This document shows, in pieces, positions 17,805 through 26,787 of a DNA stretch of 64,000 nt. The translations under genes and the position numbers were made by a program. Each line of letters opens with the position of its first letter. Position 1 is the first letter of the stretch. Source of the DNA: Rhodovastum atsumiense. Lineage in GTDB: Bacteria > Pseudomonadota > Alphaproteobacteria > Acetobacterales > Acetobacteraceae. The notes under the pieces are model-generated. The model saw only the letters and a program-made list of their open reading frames with translations, had not been told where the DNA came from and made no database searches. The stretch lies in contig NZ_OW485601.1 in assembly GCF_937425535.1 (NCBI RefSeq), forward strand, positions 177,001 through 241,000, given 5' to 3'.

Positions 17805-18338
17805 ATGCGATTCATTCCGACGGCGCTTGATGGCGCGTGGCTTGTGGAACCCGAGCCGGTTCACGATGCCCGTGGCTTTTTCGCCCGCAGCTTCTGTGTC
17901 CGTGAGTTCGACAGGCTCGGGCTGGAAACCCGCTTCGTCCAGCACAGCATCTCTTATTCAGCCCTGCGCGGAACGCTGCGCGGCATGCACTTCCAACGTT
18001 CCCCGTTCGGTGAAGTCAAGGTGGTGAGCTGTACCAGGGGAGCAATCCGGGACGTCATCATCGACCTGCGCCCGGACTCCCCGACCTGTTGCCGATGGCA
18101 GGGTTTCGAGCTGACGGCCGCGAACCGGCTTCGGCTTTACATCCCGAAGGGCTTCGCGCACGGCTTCCAGACCCTCGAGGACAAGACCGAGGTCAGCTAC
18201 CTGATTTCGGAATTCTACGCCCCCGAGGCCGCCAGTGGCGTGCGGTTCGATGATCCGCGCTTCGGCATCACCTGGCCCCTCCCCGTCGCGGCCATCTCGG
18301 CCAGGGACACCGCCTGGCCCACCTTCGCCGGCCCCTGA
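17805..18338 (+). CDS. dTDP-4-dehydrorhamnose 3,5-epimerase-like (RmlC family) cupin
   Basis: The 177-residue protein begins MRFIPTALDGAWLVEPEP, matching the family N-terminus. It has DARGFFARSF, GTLRGMHFQRSPFGEVKVVSC (with the catalytic-site His) and IPKGFAHGFQTLEDKTEVSY. Family members epimerise C3 and/or C5 of NDP-4-keto sugars. ATG 17805 is taken for homology; ATG 17781 is an alternative. Because rmlA, B and D are absent and a CDP-type cytidylyltransferase is near, the substrate may be a CDP- or methylated keto-sugar. Confidence 0.85.
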   Translation: MRFIPTALDGAWLVEPEPVHDARGFFARSFCVREFDRLGLETRFVQHSISYSALRGTLRGMHFQRSPFGEVKVVSCTRGAIRDVIIDLRPDSPTCCRWQGFELTAANRLRLYIPKGFAHGFQTLEDKTEVSYLISEFYAPEAASGVRFDDPRFGITWPLPVAAISARDTAWPTFAGP

Positions 18339-18341
18339 CGG

Positions 18342-19013
18342 TCAGCCGATCCACAGCCCTTCCAGCCGGATCTGCAGCCCGTCCTTGCCGCGATTGGCGT
18401 AGTTGACGAGGCCGCTGTGGCGCCACTGCAGCATGCACATGCGGGGCTGGAAGAAATAGCGCATGCCGATCCGGATATCCGCCCGGGTCTGCCGGACCAG
18501 TCCCTCGTAGCCTTCGGCGATGTAGTAGCCGATATCCTTGAAGCCGCTTTCACGCGGACCGAGCGGACCGGTGACGCACCAGACAATGACCCCGGTGCGG
18601 GCATCCACATCCATCACCACGCCACAATGCGTAATGGGACAGCCGCATGACATCCCCAGCGGCCGGCCGATCATCAGATCACCGACCGCCACCTCCATCT
18701 CACGGGTCAGCATCGGATTGTGCGGCAGGATGATTTCCCGCGGCCCCGGATCCTCGGGGAAATGCTCCAGATAGAAATCGAAGCCTCGCCCGAGGGAATC
18801 CTGCCAGGTCAATTCGGCCGCGTCTTGCACCGGGGATGCACCGGCCCCGGCCAGGCCGGCCACCGTCGGCGCCATCCGCTCCTCCGAGAGATTGATGCAG
18901 CGCCTGATCAGATCCGGCCGATCGGCCAACTGCCGGGCCAGGGCATCGCAACTGCGATAACCGCAGACGCCGCAATCGAGGCCGGGAAGCTCGGGTCCTT
19001 GCTCTTGTACCAT
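18342..19013 (-). CDS. 4Fe-4S-domain protein, last gene of a cluster-maturation-type operon
   Basis: The 223-residue protein starts with a 4Fe-4S ligand set Cys14-x2-Cys17-x4-Cys22-x16-Cys39 (LDCGVCGYRSC ... RRC), the pattern seen in RnfB and CdhE/AcsC. The rest holds more Cys in MSCGCPITHCGVVMDVD and a region (GYYIAEGYEGLV) I do not recognise. AAGGAA nine bases before ATG 19013 supports the start. It closes a minus-strand operon after NifS, a GTPase and an ABC-type ATPase. A role in building or delivering an Fe-S cluster is inferred from this company and from the 2-hydroxyacyl-CoA-dehydratase-type proteins downstream. Confidence 0.7.
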   Translation of the reverse strand: MVQEQGPELPGLDCGVCGYRSCDALARQLADRPDLIRRCINLSEERMAPTVAGLAGAGASPVQDAAELTWQDSLGRGFDFYLEHFPEDPGPREIILPHNPMLTREMEVAVGDLMIGRPLGMSCGCPITHCGVVMDVDARTGVIVWCVTGPLGPRESGFKDIGYYIAEGYEGLVRQTRADIRIGMRYFFQPRMCMLQWRHSGLVNYANRGKDGLQIRLEGLWIG

Positions 19014-19038
19014 GCCAATGGTTCCTTGTATCGCCGCC

Positions 19039-20202
19039 TCAGGCGCGGGCCGTGGCAAGGGGGCGCAGGCCGCCGACCAGCGCCGGCAGTCGCTCCAGCA
19101 CGAGGTCCACATCCCCGGCGGTGTTGAAGCGGCCAAGCGTCAGGCGCAACGCGCCACGCGCGCGCAGGGCATCGAATCCCATCGCCTGCAGGACATAGGA
19201 CGGCTCGGCCCCGCGCGCGGCACTGCAGGCGCTGCCGGTCGAGACCGCGATGCCCGCCTCGTCCAGCGCCAGCAACAGCCGGATGGCCTCGCCCTCCTGC
19301 CCGGCGAAACCGAGGCAGGCATGGCCCGGCAGGCGACGAAACGGGTCGCCGATCAGATAGGCCTGCGGACAGGCGAGACGAATGCCCTCGATCAGGCGAT
19401 CGCGCAGGTGCACCAGGCGGGCATTGTCCTCGGCCATCTCGCTGCGGGCCAGTTCCGCCGCCCGCCCGAGGCCGACGATGCCGGCGACGTTCTCGGTGGC
19501 GGAGCGCAGGCCGTGCTCCTGTCCGCCGCCATGAATGATCGGCTCCAGGGTCACGCCGGTGCGCACATACAGCGCCCCGACGCCCTTCGGGCCGTGCAGC
19601 TTGTGCGCCGACACCGACAGCAGGTCGACCGGCAGGCCGGCAAGATCGAGCGGCAGCTTGCCGGCCGCCTGCACCGCGTCGGTGTGGAACGGGATCCCGG
19701 CGTCACGAGCGATCCGGCCGATCTCGGCGATCGGCTGCAACGTGCCCACCACATTGCTGGCCGCCATCACCGAGATCAACCGCGTGTGCGGACGCAGCGC
19801 CCGCCGCACCGCATCGGGATCGATCCGCCCAAAGCCGTCGACCGGGACGAAGCTCACGTCGACGCCCTGGCGTTCGAGGAAACGTGCCGTTTCGATCACG
19901 GCCGGATGCTCGATTACGCCGACCACCAGATGGTGCCGGCCGCTGCCGGACGCCTGCACGGTGCCGATCAGCGCCAGGTTGTCGGCTTCGGTGCCACTCG
20001 CGGTAAAGATGATCTCCTCGCGGCGGGCCCCCAGCAGCGCCGCCACCTGGGCACGGGCGGCCTCCACCGCGGCACGCGCCTCCCGGCCGGGCGCGTGCAG
20101 GCTGGACGGATTGCCGGCCATGCCACTGATCCAGGGGGCCATGGCCGCGCCGACCCGCGGATCGAGCGGTGTCGTCGCGGCGTTGTCGAGATAGGCCACC
20201 AT
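19039..20202 (-). CDS. nifS: Cysteine desulfurase, NifS type
   Basis: The 387-residue class V aminotransferase-fold enzyme takes sulfur from cysteine. Visible motifs are AYLDNAATTPLDPRV at the start, ASGTEADNLAL, TDAVQAAGKLPLDL, the PLP lysine in SVSAHKLHGPKGVGAL, and the mobile-loop Cys in STGSACSAARGAEPS. It starts two bases after the GTPase stop. No iscU, nifU or sufBCD lies beside it, so it probably serves a dedicated metal-cluster pathway shared with the neighbouring GTPase and Fe-S protein rather than general Fe-S supply. Confidence 0.9.
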   Translation of the reverse strand: MVAYLDNAATTPLDPRVGAAMAPWISGMAGNPSSLHAPGREARAAVEAARAQVAALLGARREEIIFTASGTEADNLALIGTVQASGSGRHHLVVGVIEHPAVIETARFLERQGVDVSFVPVDGFGRIDPDAVRRALRPHTRLISVMAASNVVGTLQPIAEIGRIARDAGIPFHTDAVQAAGKLPLDLAGLPVDLLSVSAHKLHGPKGVGALYVRTGVTLEPIIHGGGQEHGLRSATENVAGIVGLGRAAELARSEMAEDNARLVHLRDRLIEGIRLACPQAYLIGDPFRRLPGHACLGFAGQEGEAIRLLLALDEAGIAVSTGSACSAARGAEPSYVLQAMGFDALRARGALRLTLGRFNTAGDVDLVLERLPALVGGLRPLATARA

Positions 20203-20204
20203 GG

Positions 20205-20906
20205 CTACTCGCCCCGGTAGAAGGTCTGGTTCTCCAGGGCCCGCACCACGCCGAAATGCGCCTGCCAGCCGATCTCCTTCTTGCCCGCGCAGATCGTGCA
20301 GGTGCCGACCGGGGGATTACCGCGCAGCACCAGCTTGCCGGCGATTTCCGGGGTGGCGGCGACGGCAGCCGCCAGGGTGTCGATGCCGATGCCGTGCAGC
20401 GCATCGACCTCGCGAATGCGGACCTCCGGCGCCGCATCGAGGATGCGCGCCCGGAACACCTCCCGCTCGGCCTGTGAAACCCGGTCGATCTTCGTCACCA
20501 CGGCGATGTCGGCCAGCGACAGCATCGGGCCGATCTTGCGCGGCAGGTTCATGCCGCTGGTCGCCTCCAGCACGATGATCCCCAGGCCGCCATCAACATA
20601 AGGCGAGCAGCGCAGGCAAAGACCGGCGGTTTCCACCAGCAGCAGGTCCGCCTTCACCGCACCGGCCCATTGCAGGGCATCGCCCAGCACCATGACATTG
20701 CAATGATCCGGGCAGAGCTCGCCGGAATAGACCTTGCGGGTGGGGATGTTGAACTCCCGCGCGAAGATCTCGTCTTCCTCGGCGAACTGCACGTCGACCT
20801 TGAGGAAGGCAACGGCCAGGTGCCGTCGCTGCAGATGCCGCACCACATGGCGCAGTACCGAGGATTTCCCGGTGGTGGCGGTGCCGGCACAGACAACGAG
20901 TTTCAT
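20205..20906 (-). CDS. HypB/CobW/CooC-like GTPase with Cys pairs
   Basis: The 233-residue SIMIBI-class P-loop protein has GTATTGKSS (residues 8-16), VETAG and a TKID base-recognition motif. Three Cys pairs stand out: CPDHC (65-69), CLRC (97-100) and CTIC (203-206). Such pairs bind metal in HypB- or CooC-type insertion NTPases. The start overlaps the preceding ATPase gene by four bases. It likely inserts a metal or cluster into a target enzyme using GTP hydrolysis. The target is inferred to be the dehydratase/reductase-type proteins of this window. Confidence 0.75.
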   Translation of the reverse strand: MKLVVCAGTATTGKSSVLRHVVRHLQRRHLAVAFLKVDVQFAEEDEIFAREFNIPTRKVYSGELCPDHCNVMVLGDALQWAGAVKADLLLVETAGLCLRCSPYVDGGLGIIVLEATSGMNLPRKIGPMLSLADIAVVTKIDRVSQAEREVFRARILDAAPEVRIREVDALHGIGIDTLAAAVAATPEIAGKLVLRGNPPVGTCTICAGKKEIGWQAHFGVVRALENQTFYRGE

Positions 20907-21724
20907 GGCACTATCCCGCCTGCAAAACTGGCGACACGCTCGCCCGCGCGGATGCGCTCCCGCAACTCGGCCAGCGCGTCATCGAGCCGCCCGACCTGCG
21001 GCGCCAGTCGCCGCTCCTGCTCGTCGGTGTACAGCACCCGGTCGATCCGCCCGTCCCTGATCACCAGCCGGTAATCCGAGAGCAGGGCAATGCGCGGATC
21101 ATGGGTGACGAAGACGAAGATCTTTTGGGAATTGCGCAGCAGTTCGAGCGCACGGGACCGGTTGATGCCGGCGTTCTCCACCTCGTCGAGCAGCACGATC
21201 GGGGTGTCGCAGATGACCGCTGCGTCGGCGATCAGCAAGGCGCGGGTCTGGCCACCGGAGAGCTCGGTCATCCGGCTCGAGGTCAGGATCGGTTCACCGG
21301 TCAACTGATTCGCAAAAATCAATGTCCGTTCCACCATGTCCTTGATCCGCTCGGCGGAGCCGTTGCGGACCGCGGCATGGATGTGCAGGAACTCGTCGAC
21401 CGGCAGATCCGACAGGAAGGTGGTGTGCTGGGTGATCAGGGCAATCGGATTGTGTGCCGGGTCGTCGCGGTAGCGTGGCGACGGCGGCGCGCCATTGATC
21501 AGGATCCGGCGTCCGGTCGGCGTGTCACCATTGGCGAACAGCTCGATGTCGTTGATCAATGTGGTCTTGCCCGAACCAGTACGGCCGACCACGCTGACGA
21601 CATCGCCGATCCGCAGATCCAGCCGATCGATGGAATCGGGCGTGCCATCGCGGCCATGACCACCCAGAATGGAAATCCGTTCAATCCTGGCCGTTTTTTC
21701 AGAGTCTGGAATGATAAGAGTCAC
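20903..21724 (-). CDS. Soluble ABC-type ATPase
   Basis: The 273-residue protein has Walker A VGRTGSGKTTL (about 46-56), the signature LSGGQTRALLIADA and Walker B PIVLLDEVE, with the switch His in FVFVTHDPRIALLS. No permease or binding protein accompanies it, so it is probably not a transporter part. SufC-like or mechanochemical use is possible. The GTG start at 21724 has a weak ribosome site. It is first in the four-gene operon with GTPase, NifS and Fe-S protein. I have no confident function beyond ATP-driven assembly or repair of a metalloenzyme. Confidence 0.65.
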   Translation of the reverse strand: MTLIIPDSEKTARIERISILGGHGRDGTPDSIDRLDLRIGDVVSVVGRTGSGKTTLINDIELFANGDTPTGRRILINGAPPSPRYRDDPAHNPIALITQHTTFLSDLPVDEFLHIHAAVRNGSAERIKDMVERTLIFANQLTGEPILTSSRMTELSGGQTRALLIADAAVICDTPIVLLDEVENAGINRSRALELLRNSQKIFVFVTHDPRIALLSDYRLVIRDGRIDRVLYTDEQERRLAPQVGRLDDALAELRERIRAGERVASFAGGIVP

Positions 21725-21982
21725 CGGCCGGAACCCAACCTTCCATCGCCATGACAGGCAAAAAACTCAACAATGACGGCAGAGGCCGGGCGTTCACCAG
21801 CCCGGAAATGTAGAATAAATTGCATCAGGAACGACGACATTCACCGTCAAACCTCCATTCTCCGCCGCATGTATATTTTATCATAGCACTCGCACGAAAA
21901 GCGATTGTCTAAAATCCTATGTTACCATGGGCTTTCCGGCATGATTGCAGGCACCGGGGGCAGTGGAATCGAAAATCTCCGG

Positions 21983-24900
21983 TCAACGAAAATCCCGGCT
22001 TGCCGGCAGACGAACGGGCGATTGCACCGCATCCGCATTGGCGCTGGCCGTCTTCCCCCGCATCAACCCGGCCAGCAGCTCCGTGCGATCCTGCAGCCCG
22101 TGGCAGATCAAATGGATGATCGGCACCTCCGCCTGCTCCGCCTCGCGCTCGACCCGGCCTTCCGCGACCAGCAGCCGCGCGCCGATCAGCGCGGCCCGGT
22201 CACGGGTGGCGATATCGCCATGGACCACCAGATTGGCCTGCCCGAACTCGTCCTCGACGGTGATGAAGACGATGCCCCTGGCCGTGCCCGGACGCTGACG
22301 CATCAGCACCAGCCCGGGCAGGCGCAGCCGGGCACCGGCGCGTGCCGTCCGCAGCCGTCGCGTGTCGTCGCAGCCAAGCCGTTGCAGATCCTCACGCAAT
22401 ACCGCCAGCGGGTGCCGGCGCAGCGACAGCCCGGTGGCGCCGTAGTCCAGCGCTACCGCCTGCCCGGCAGTCTCCGCCGGCAGCGTCGCCGCAGCCTCGC
22501 GGAACAACGGCAACTCCCCCCAGTCCTCCGCCTCGCCGACGCGCCGCAGCAATGACGGCACGTCACGCTCGACCGCCCTTGCCTCCCACAACGCGCCACG
22601 ACGGCCAATGCCCAGGCTGGCGAAGCCATCCGCCTCGGCCAGCATCACGATCGCCCGCCGGCTCACCCCGGCCCGCCGTGCCACCTCTTCCACGGATGCA
22701 TACGGCGAGCCGTTGCCGAGCTGCCGGGCCTGGACGATCCTCGTTCCTTCTGCCTTCGACAGCCCCGCCACCAGGCGCAGGCCCAGGCGCAGGGCATGCC
22801 CGTCCGCACTGCAAGGCTCGGGTTCGAGCGTGCAATCCCACGCGCTCGCGTTCACATCGAGCGGCCGCACCAGCACGCCATGCTCGCTTGCGTCCCGCAC
22901 GATCTGCGCCGGCGCATAGAAGCCCATCGGCTGGCTGTTCAGCAGTGCCGCCGCGAACACCGCGGGATGGTGGCATTTCAGCCAGGCCGAGGCATAGGCA
23001 AGAAGGGCGAAGGATGCCGCATGGCTTTCCGGGAAACCATAGGAGCCGAATCCCTCGATCTGCCGGAAGACCCGCTCCGCCAGGTCCGGATCGTAGCCGC
23101 GGGCGACCATGCCGCCGATCAGTCGCTCGCGATAGACGCCGATGCCCTGCGTGTATTTGAAGGTCGCCATGGCACGGCGCAGCTCATCGGCCTCGGCGGG
23201 CGTGAAGCGGGCGGCAACGATCGCCACCCGCATCGCCTGCTCCTGGAACAGCGGCACGCCCAGCGTGCGACCGAGCACCTTCTCCAACTCATCCGGAGGC
23301 CCGTGCTCCGGCGACGGCTTCGGATAGCTGACGACCTCCAGCCCCCAGCGGCGCCGCAGATAGGGATGCACCATGTCGCCCTGGATCGGGCCGGGACGGA
23401 TGATCGCCACCTGCACCACGATGTCGTAGAAATCCCTGGGCCGCAGCCGCGGCAGCATGTTCATCTGAGCCCGGCTCTCGACCTGGAACACCCCCAGGCT
23501 GTCGGCCCGCCGCAGCATGGCATAGGTCACCGCGCAGTCATGCGGCACCCGGGCAAGATCCATCGGGATGCGCCGATGCCGCCACAACAACGCGAAGCCT
23601 CGGCGCAGGCAGGACAACATGCCCAGCGCCAGGATATCGACCTTGAGCAGGCGCAGCGCCTCGATGTCGTCCTTGTCCCATTCCAGCACGGTACGCCCGG
23701 CCATGGCGGCATTGCCGAGCACCGCCATCTCCGTGAGCCTGCCGCGGCTGATGACGAAGCCACCGACATGGGTGGCGAGATGGCGCGGGAAATCCTGGAT
23801 CTCCTCCGCCAGCTCCAGGGCCAGGCCCAGCCGTCGATCGGAGGGATCGAGCCCCTCCGCCGTGGCGAGGTCGTGCAGACTCTGCTCCGGCCCCCGGCAC
23901 GCCCGCGCCAGCCGGCCGGTGACGTCTTCCGACAACCCCAGCGCCTTGCCGACCTCGCGGATAGCGCTGCGACCGCGATAGCGGATCACGGTGCCGGCAA
24001 TGGCGGCACGATCGCGGCCATAGCGGTCATAGATGTGCTGGATCACTTCCTCGCGCCGCTCGTGCTCGAAATCGACATCGATGTCGGGCGGTTCATTGCG
24101 GCTGGCAGAGACGAAGCGCTCGAACAGCAGATCATGCCGCGCCGGATCGACGGCGGTGATGCCGAGCACATAACAGATCGCCGAGTTCGCAGCCGAACCG
24201 CGCCCCTGGCAGAGAATCCCCTTGGCACGGGCAAAGCGCACCACCTCGTGCACGGTGAGGAAATACGGCGCATACCCCAGTTGCCCGACCAGCTCCAGCT
24301 CATGCGCGAGGCGCGCGGCGATGTCTTCCGGCACCCCCTCGGGCCACCGTGCCGCGGCCTCCGCCGCCACCCGGCCGGCCAGCGTCTGTTGCGGCGTGCG
24401 GCCGGGTTCGAGGATCTCGTCGGGATATTCGTGGCGCAACTGGTCGAGCGAAAAACCGCGACAGGCCTCCAGCACACGCACGGTGTTGGCCAGCGCATCC
24501 GGATGCGCGGCATAAAGCCGGGCCATCTCGGCCGGGCTTTTCAGGCAGCGCTCGGCATTCGGCTCGGCGGCGAAGCCGATCGCATCCACCGGAACGCCGA
24601 GCCGGATCGCGGTCAGCACATCGGCCAGCCGGCGACGCGCGGGATGATGATAGCGCGGATCGGTGGTAGCCAGCAGCCCGGCCCGCCCCGCCGCCGCCAC
24701 CCCGGCGAGATCCCCAAGCCGGCGCCGGTCGTTGCCGTCATGCAGAAACGGCGCCGTGCAGAACAGCGGCAATGCCAGCAGCGGCCGCAATGCCACCGCA
24801 TCCTCCCGCAGCCGCGCGGCGAAACCGGCATCGGGCCAGGGCGGCGCGATCAACGCCAGCACCCAGCCTTCGGCGTGGTCATACAGATCCTCGCGGCCGA

Positions 24901-25300
24901 TGCGGCATTCCCCCTTCGGTGCCCGCATGCGGCCCAGCGACAGCAGGCGCGTGAGACGGCCATAACTCGCCCGATCCGTCGGCCAGGCCAGATAGGCAAC
25001 GCCGTCTTCCAGTTCGAGGCGGGCACCGACCACGAATGGAAAACCCAGCGCACGGGCAGCGAGATGCGCTCGCACTACCCCGGCGAGACTGTTGCGGTCA
25101 CAGACCCCGATCCCCGCCTGCCCTAGCGCGGCCGCAGTTTGCACCAGCTCGGCCGGGTGTGATGCACCATCCAGCAACGAGAAATTGGAACGGGCGCCGA
25201 GTTCGGCGAAACCAAAAGGAAGGCCAGGGGCTCCGCCCCTGGACCTGGCTGGGGCCAGCGGCCCCAGACCCCAGTTCGCGCTGCGCGGCAGGGGGGTCAT
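21983..25300 (-). CDS. dnaE2: Error-prone DNA polymerase DnaE2 (ImuC)
   Basis: The 1105-residue C-family polymerase is the catalytic part of the SOS mutasome. An N-terminal PHP domain begins FAELGARSNFSLLDGASHPA. The polymerase acid residues are in PPDIDVDFEHERREEV, and a C-terminal OB domain contains LRLPGLVLMRQRPGTA. Unlike most relatives, which start close to the PHP domain, it has about 30 extra residues at the start, partly encoded by a hairpin repeat (25224-25267). ATG 25298-25300 overlaps the imuB stop as ATGA. Expression should follow LexA control at 27538-27552. Confidence 0.92.
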   Translation of the reverse strand: MTPLPRSANWGLGPLAPARSRGGAPGLPFGFAELGARSNFSLLDGASHPAELVQTAAALGQAGIGVCDRNSLAGVVRAHLAARALGFPFVVGARLELEDGVAYLAWPTDRASYGRLTRLLSLGRMRAPKGECRIGREDLYDHAEGWVLALIAPPWPDAGFAARLREDAVALRPLLALPLFCTAPFLHDGNDRRRLGDLAGVAAAGRAGLLATTDPRYHHPARRRLADVLTAIRLGVPVDAIGFAAEPNAERCLKSPAEMARLYAAHPDALANTVRVLEACRGFSLDQLRHEYPDEILEPGRTPQQTLAGRVAAEAAARWPEGVPEDIAARLAHELELVGQLGYAPYFLTVHEVVRFARAKGILCQGRGSAANSAICYVLGITAVDPARHDLLFERFVSASRNEPPDIDVDFEHERREEVIQHIYDRYGRDRAAIAGTVIRYRGRSAIREVGKALGLSEDVTGRLARACRGPEQSLHDLATAEGLDPSDRRLGLALELAEEIQDFPRHLATHVGGFVISRGRLTEMAVLGNAAMAGRTVLEWDKDDIEALRLLKVDILALGMLSCLRRGFALLWRHRRIPMDLARVPHDCAVTYAMLRRADSLGVFQVESRAQMNMLPRLRPRDFYDIVVQVAIIRPGPIQGDMVHPYLRRRWGLEVVSYPKPSPEHGPPDELEKVLGRTLGVPLFQEQAMRVAIVAARFTPAEADELRRAMATFKYTQGIGVYRERLIGGMVARGYDPDLAERVFRQIEGFGSYGFPESHAASFALLAYASAWLKCHHPAVFAAALLNSQPMGFYAPAQIVRDASEHGVLVRPLDVNASAWDCTLEPEPCSADGHALRLGLRLVAGLSKAEGTRIVQARQLGNGSPYASVEEVARRAGVSRRAIVMLAEADGFASLGIGRRGALWEARAVERDVPSLLRRVGEAEDWGELPLFREAAATLPAETAGQAVALDYGATGLSLRRHPLAVLREDLQRLGCDDTRRLRTARAGARLRLPGLVLMRQRPGTARGIVFITVEDEFGQANLVVHGDIATRDRAALIGARLLVAEGRVEREAEQAEVPIIHLICHGLQDRTELLAGLMRGKTASANADAVQSPVRLPASRDFR
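25224..25267. repeat. Palindromic repeat, copy 2, inside the dnaE2 5' coding region
   Basis: CCAGGGG-CTCCG-CCCCTGG (25224-25242) and CTGGGGCC-AGC-GGCCCCAG (25249-25267) match, in reverse orientation, the element at 28945-28988. It encodes about residues 12-26 of DnaE2, outside the conserved PHP domain. Confidence 0.7.
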
Positions 25301-26787
25301 GGGAAATGACCGTGCAGGAACCAATGGCCGGGCCGGACAGGGACACAGCCGATCCAGAGACGGGCACCGCTGACCAGCGACACGCGGTAATAGTCCCGCA
25401 CCGGCCGGGCAGCCGACTCACGCCACCATTCGGGTTCCAGGCGCTCCGGGCCTTCCGCCCAGGCGACCGGATGCATCACACCGTCCAGGCACAGCCCTGC
25501 AGGTGGACCATCCGGCTTGGACAGCACGACCTGCAACGGCAACGGACGCGACAGCAGACATACCGGCCGCGCACGACGCGGCTCCGGTAACAGCGGAGAG
25601 ACCGGATCGGAAGCGCCAACCCGCCGGACCGCCCGTTCGGGCCAATGGCTGGCAACAGGCATCAGGCGCCAGACCGCAACCCGCTGCGACAGGCGATCGA
25701 ACAGGTTCGCCAGCGCCGCTTCGCTCCGGCCGGGATCCTTGCCGGAAACAGGAATGCCCTGTTGCACAGCGTCGAGCGGATTGGTCACGTCGGCCCGCAG
25801 CGTGAAGCGCTCGAAGCCGGCCCCCGGCTCCAGCCGCTCCAGCTTCCCGGCAAACAGGCGGCGCAGATGCGCGGGCTGGCGCGTGGGCCGGACCGTGCCG
25901 ATGATCAGGTCCTGCACGTGATGGTCCACGCGGACGGCACGCAGCGTCACCTGCCGCGCCCCCTGCCCCGCCGCTTCCAGGGCCCGGCACAACCGGTCCA
26001 GCAATTGGTCCAGCGCGCGCTCGATCCCGGGACGGGTCAGCACCGGCTCGACGAAGTCCCGGGCCACCGCCAATCCAGGCGTGGGCCGCACCGGCTGCAG
26101 CGGACGGGACCGCGTACCGGCGAGCCCATCCAGCGCATCGGCCAGTTCCCGCCCGAAACGCCGCACCAACGGTCCGCGCGGCTGGCGCAGCACCTCGCCG
26201 ACCCGCTGCAGGCCAAGCCGGTGCAGCCCGGTCAGGCAATCCGGATCCAGCCGCAACACCCCCAGCGGCAACGTCGCCATCGCCACCCGCTCCTTCCCCG
26301 GCGGCAGGATCGTGCCGTGCCGCCCGGCCCGCGCCAGCGCCGTGGCAACCGCCGCCACGCCGGCCAGCACCGCACGGGCCGTGAACCCACCCCGTGCGAG
26401 GCTGGCATGGATCTGGTCCAGCAGCGCCGCCTCCCCGCCGCAGAAATCGGTGCAGCCGGTCACATCCAGGATCAGCCCGTCCGGCGGATCGACCGCGGCC
26501 AGGGGGGTGAAGCGCAGCGCCCAGAGCGCCAGCCGCTCCAGGGCCGCCCGGTCCGCCGCCGGGTCGTCCGGCCGCAGCACCAGGGCGGGATGCATCGCCT
26601 GGGCATCGGCAAGCGCCTGCCCCGGCCGCAAGGTCGTGCCCGGCGCATCCACCGCCACCAGGCGCCGCTGCTGGCCCTGCGTCGTCCAGGTGGCGAGGGG
26701 CTGGCCTCGCAACGCCGGCTCGCACCGGCGCAGGCGATCCGTCGCCAGCCGGGGCAGGACCAGCGCCAGGAAGCGACGCTGGCTCAT
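25297..26787 (-). CDS. imuB: Y-family polymerase-like mutasome protein ImuB
   Basis: The 496-residue protein has the inactive Y-family fold of ImuB. It begins MSQRRFLALVLPRLATDRLR, has a palm-like region GLILDVTGCTDFCGGEAALL and ends in WFLHGHFP, close to the usual C-terminal motif. ImuB binds the beta clamp and recruits DnaE2 and ImuA to damaged DNA. It overlaps imuA and dnaE2 by four bases each, so all three are translationally coupled. Confidence 0.9.
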   Translation of the reverse strand: MSQRRFLALVLPRLATDRLRRCEPALRGQPLATWTTQGQQRRLVAVDAPGTTLRPGQALADAQAMHPALVLRPDDPAADRAALERLALWALRFTPLAAVDPPDGLILDVTGCTDFCGGEAALLDQIHASLARGGFTARAVLAGVAAVATALARAGRHGTILPPGKERVAMATLPLGVLRLDPDCLTGLHRLGLQRVGEVLRQPRGPLVRRFGRELADALDGLAGTRSRPLQPVRPTPGLAVARDFVEPVLTRPGIERALDQLLDRLCRALEAAGQGARQVTLRAVRVDHHVQDLIIGTVRPTRQPAHLRRLFAGKLERLEPGAGFERFTLRADVTNPLDAVQQGIPVSGKDPGRSEAALANLFDRLSQRVAVWRLMPVASHWPERAVRRVGASDPVSPLLPEPRRARPVCLLSRPLPLQVVLSKPDGPPAGLCLDGVMHPVAWAEGPERLEPEWWRESAARPVRDYYRVSLVSGARLWIGCVPVRPGHWFLHGHFP

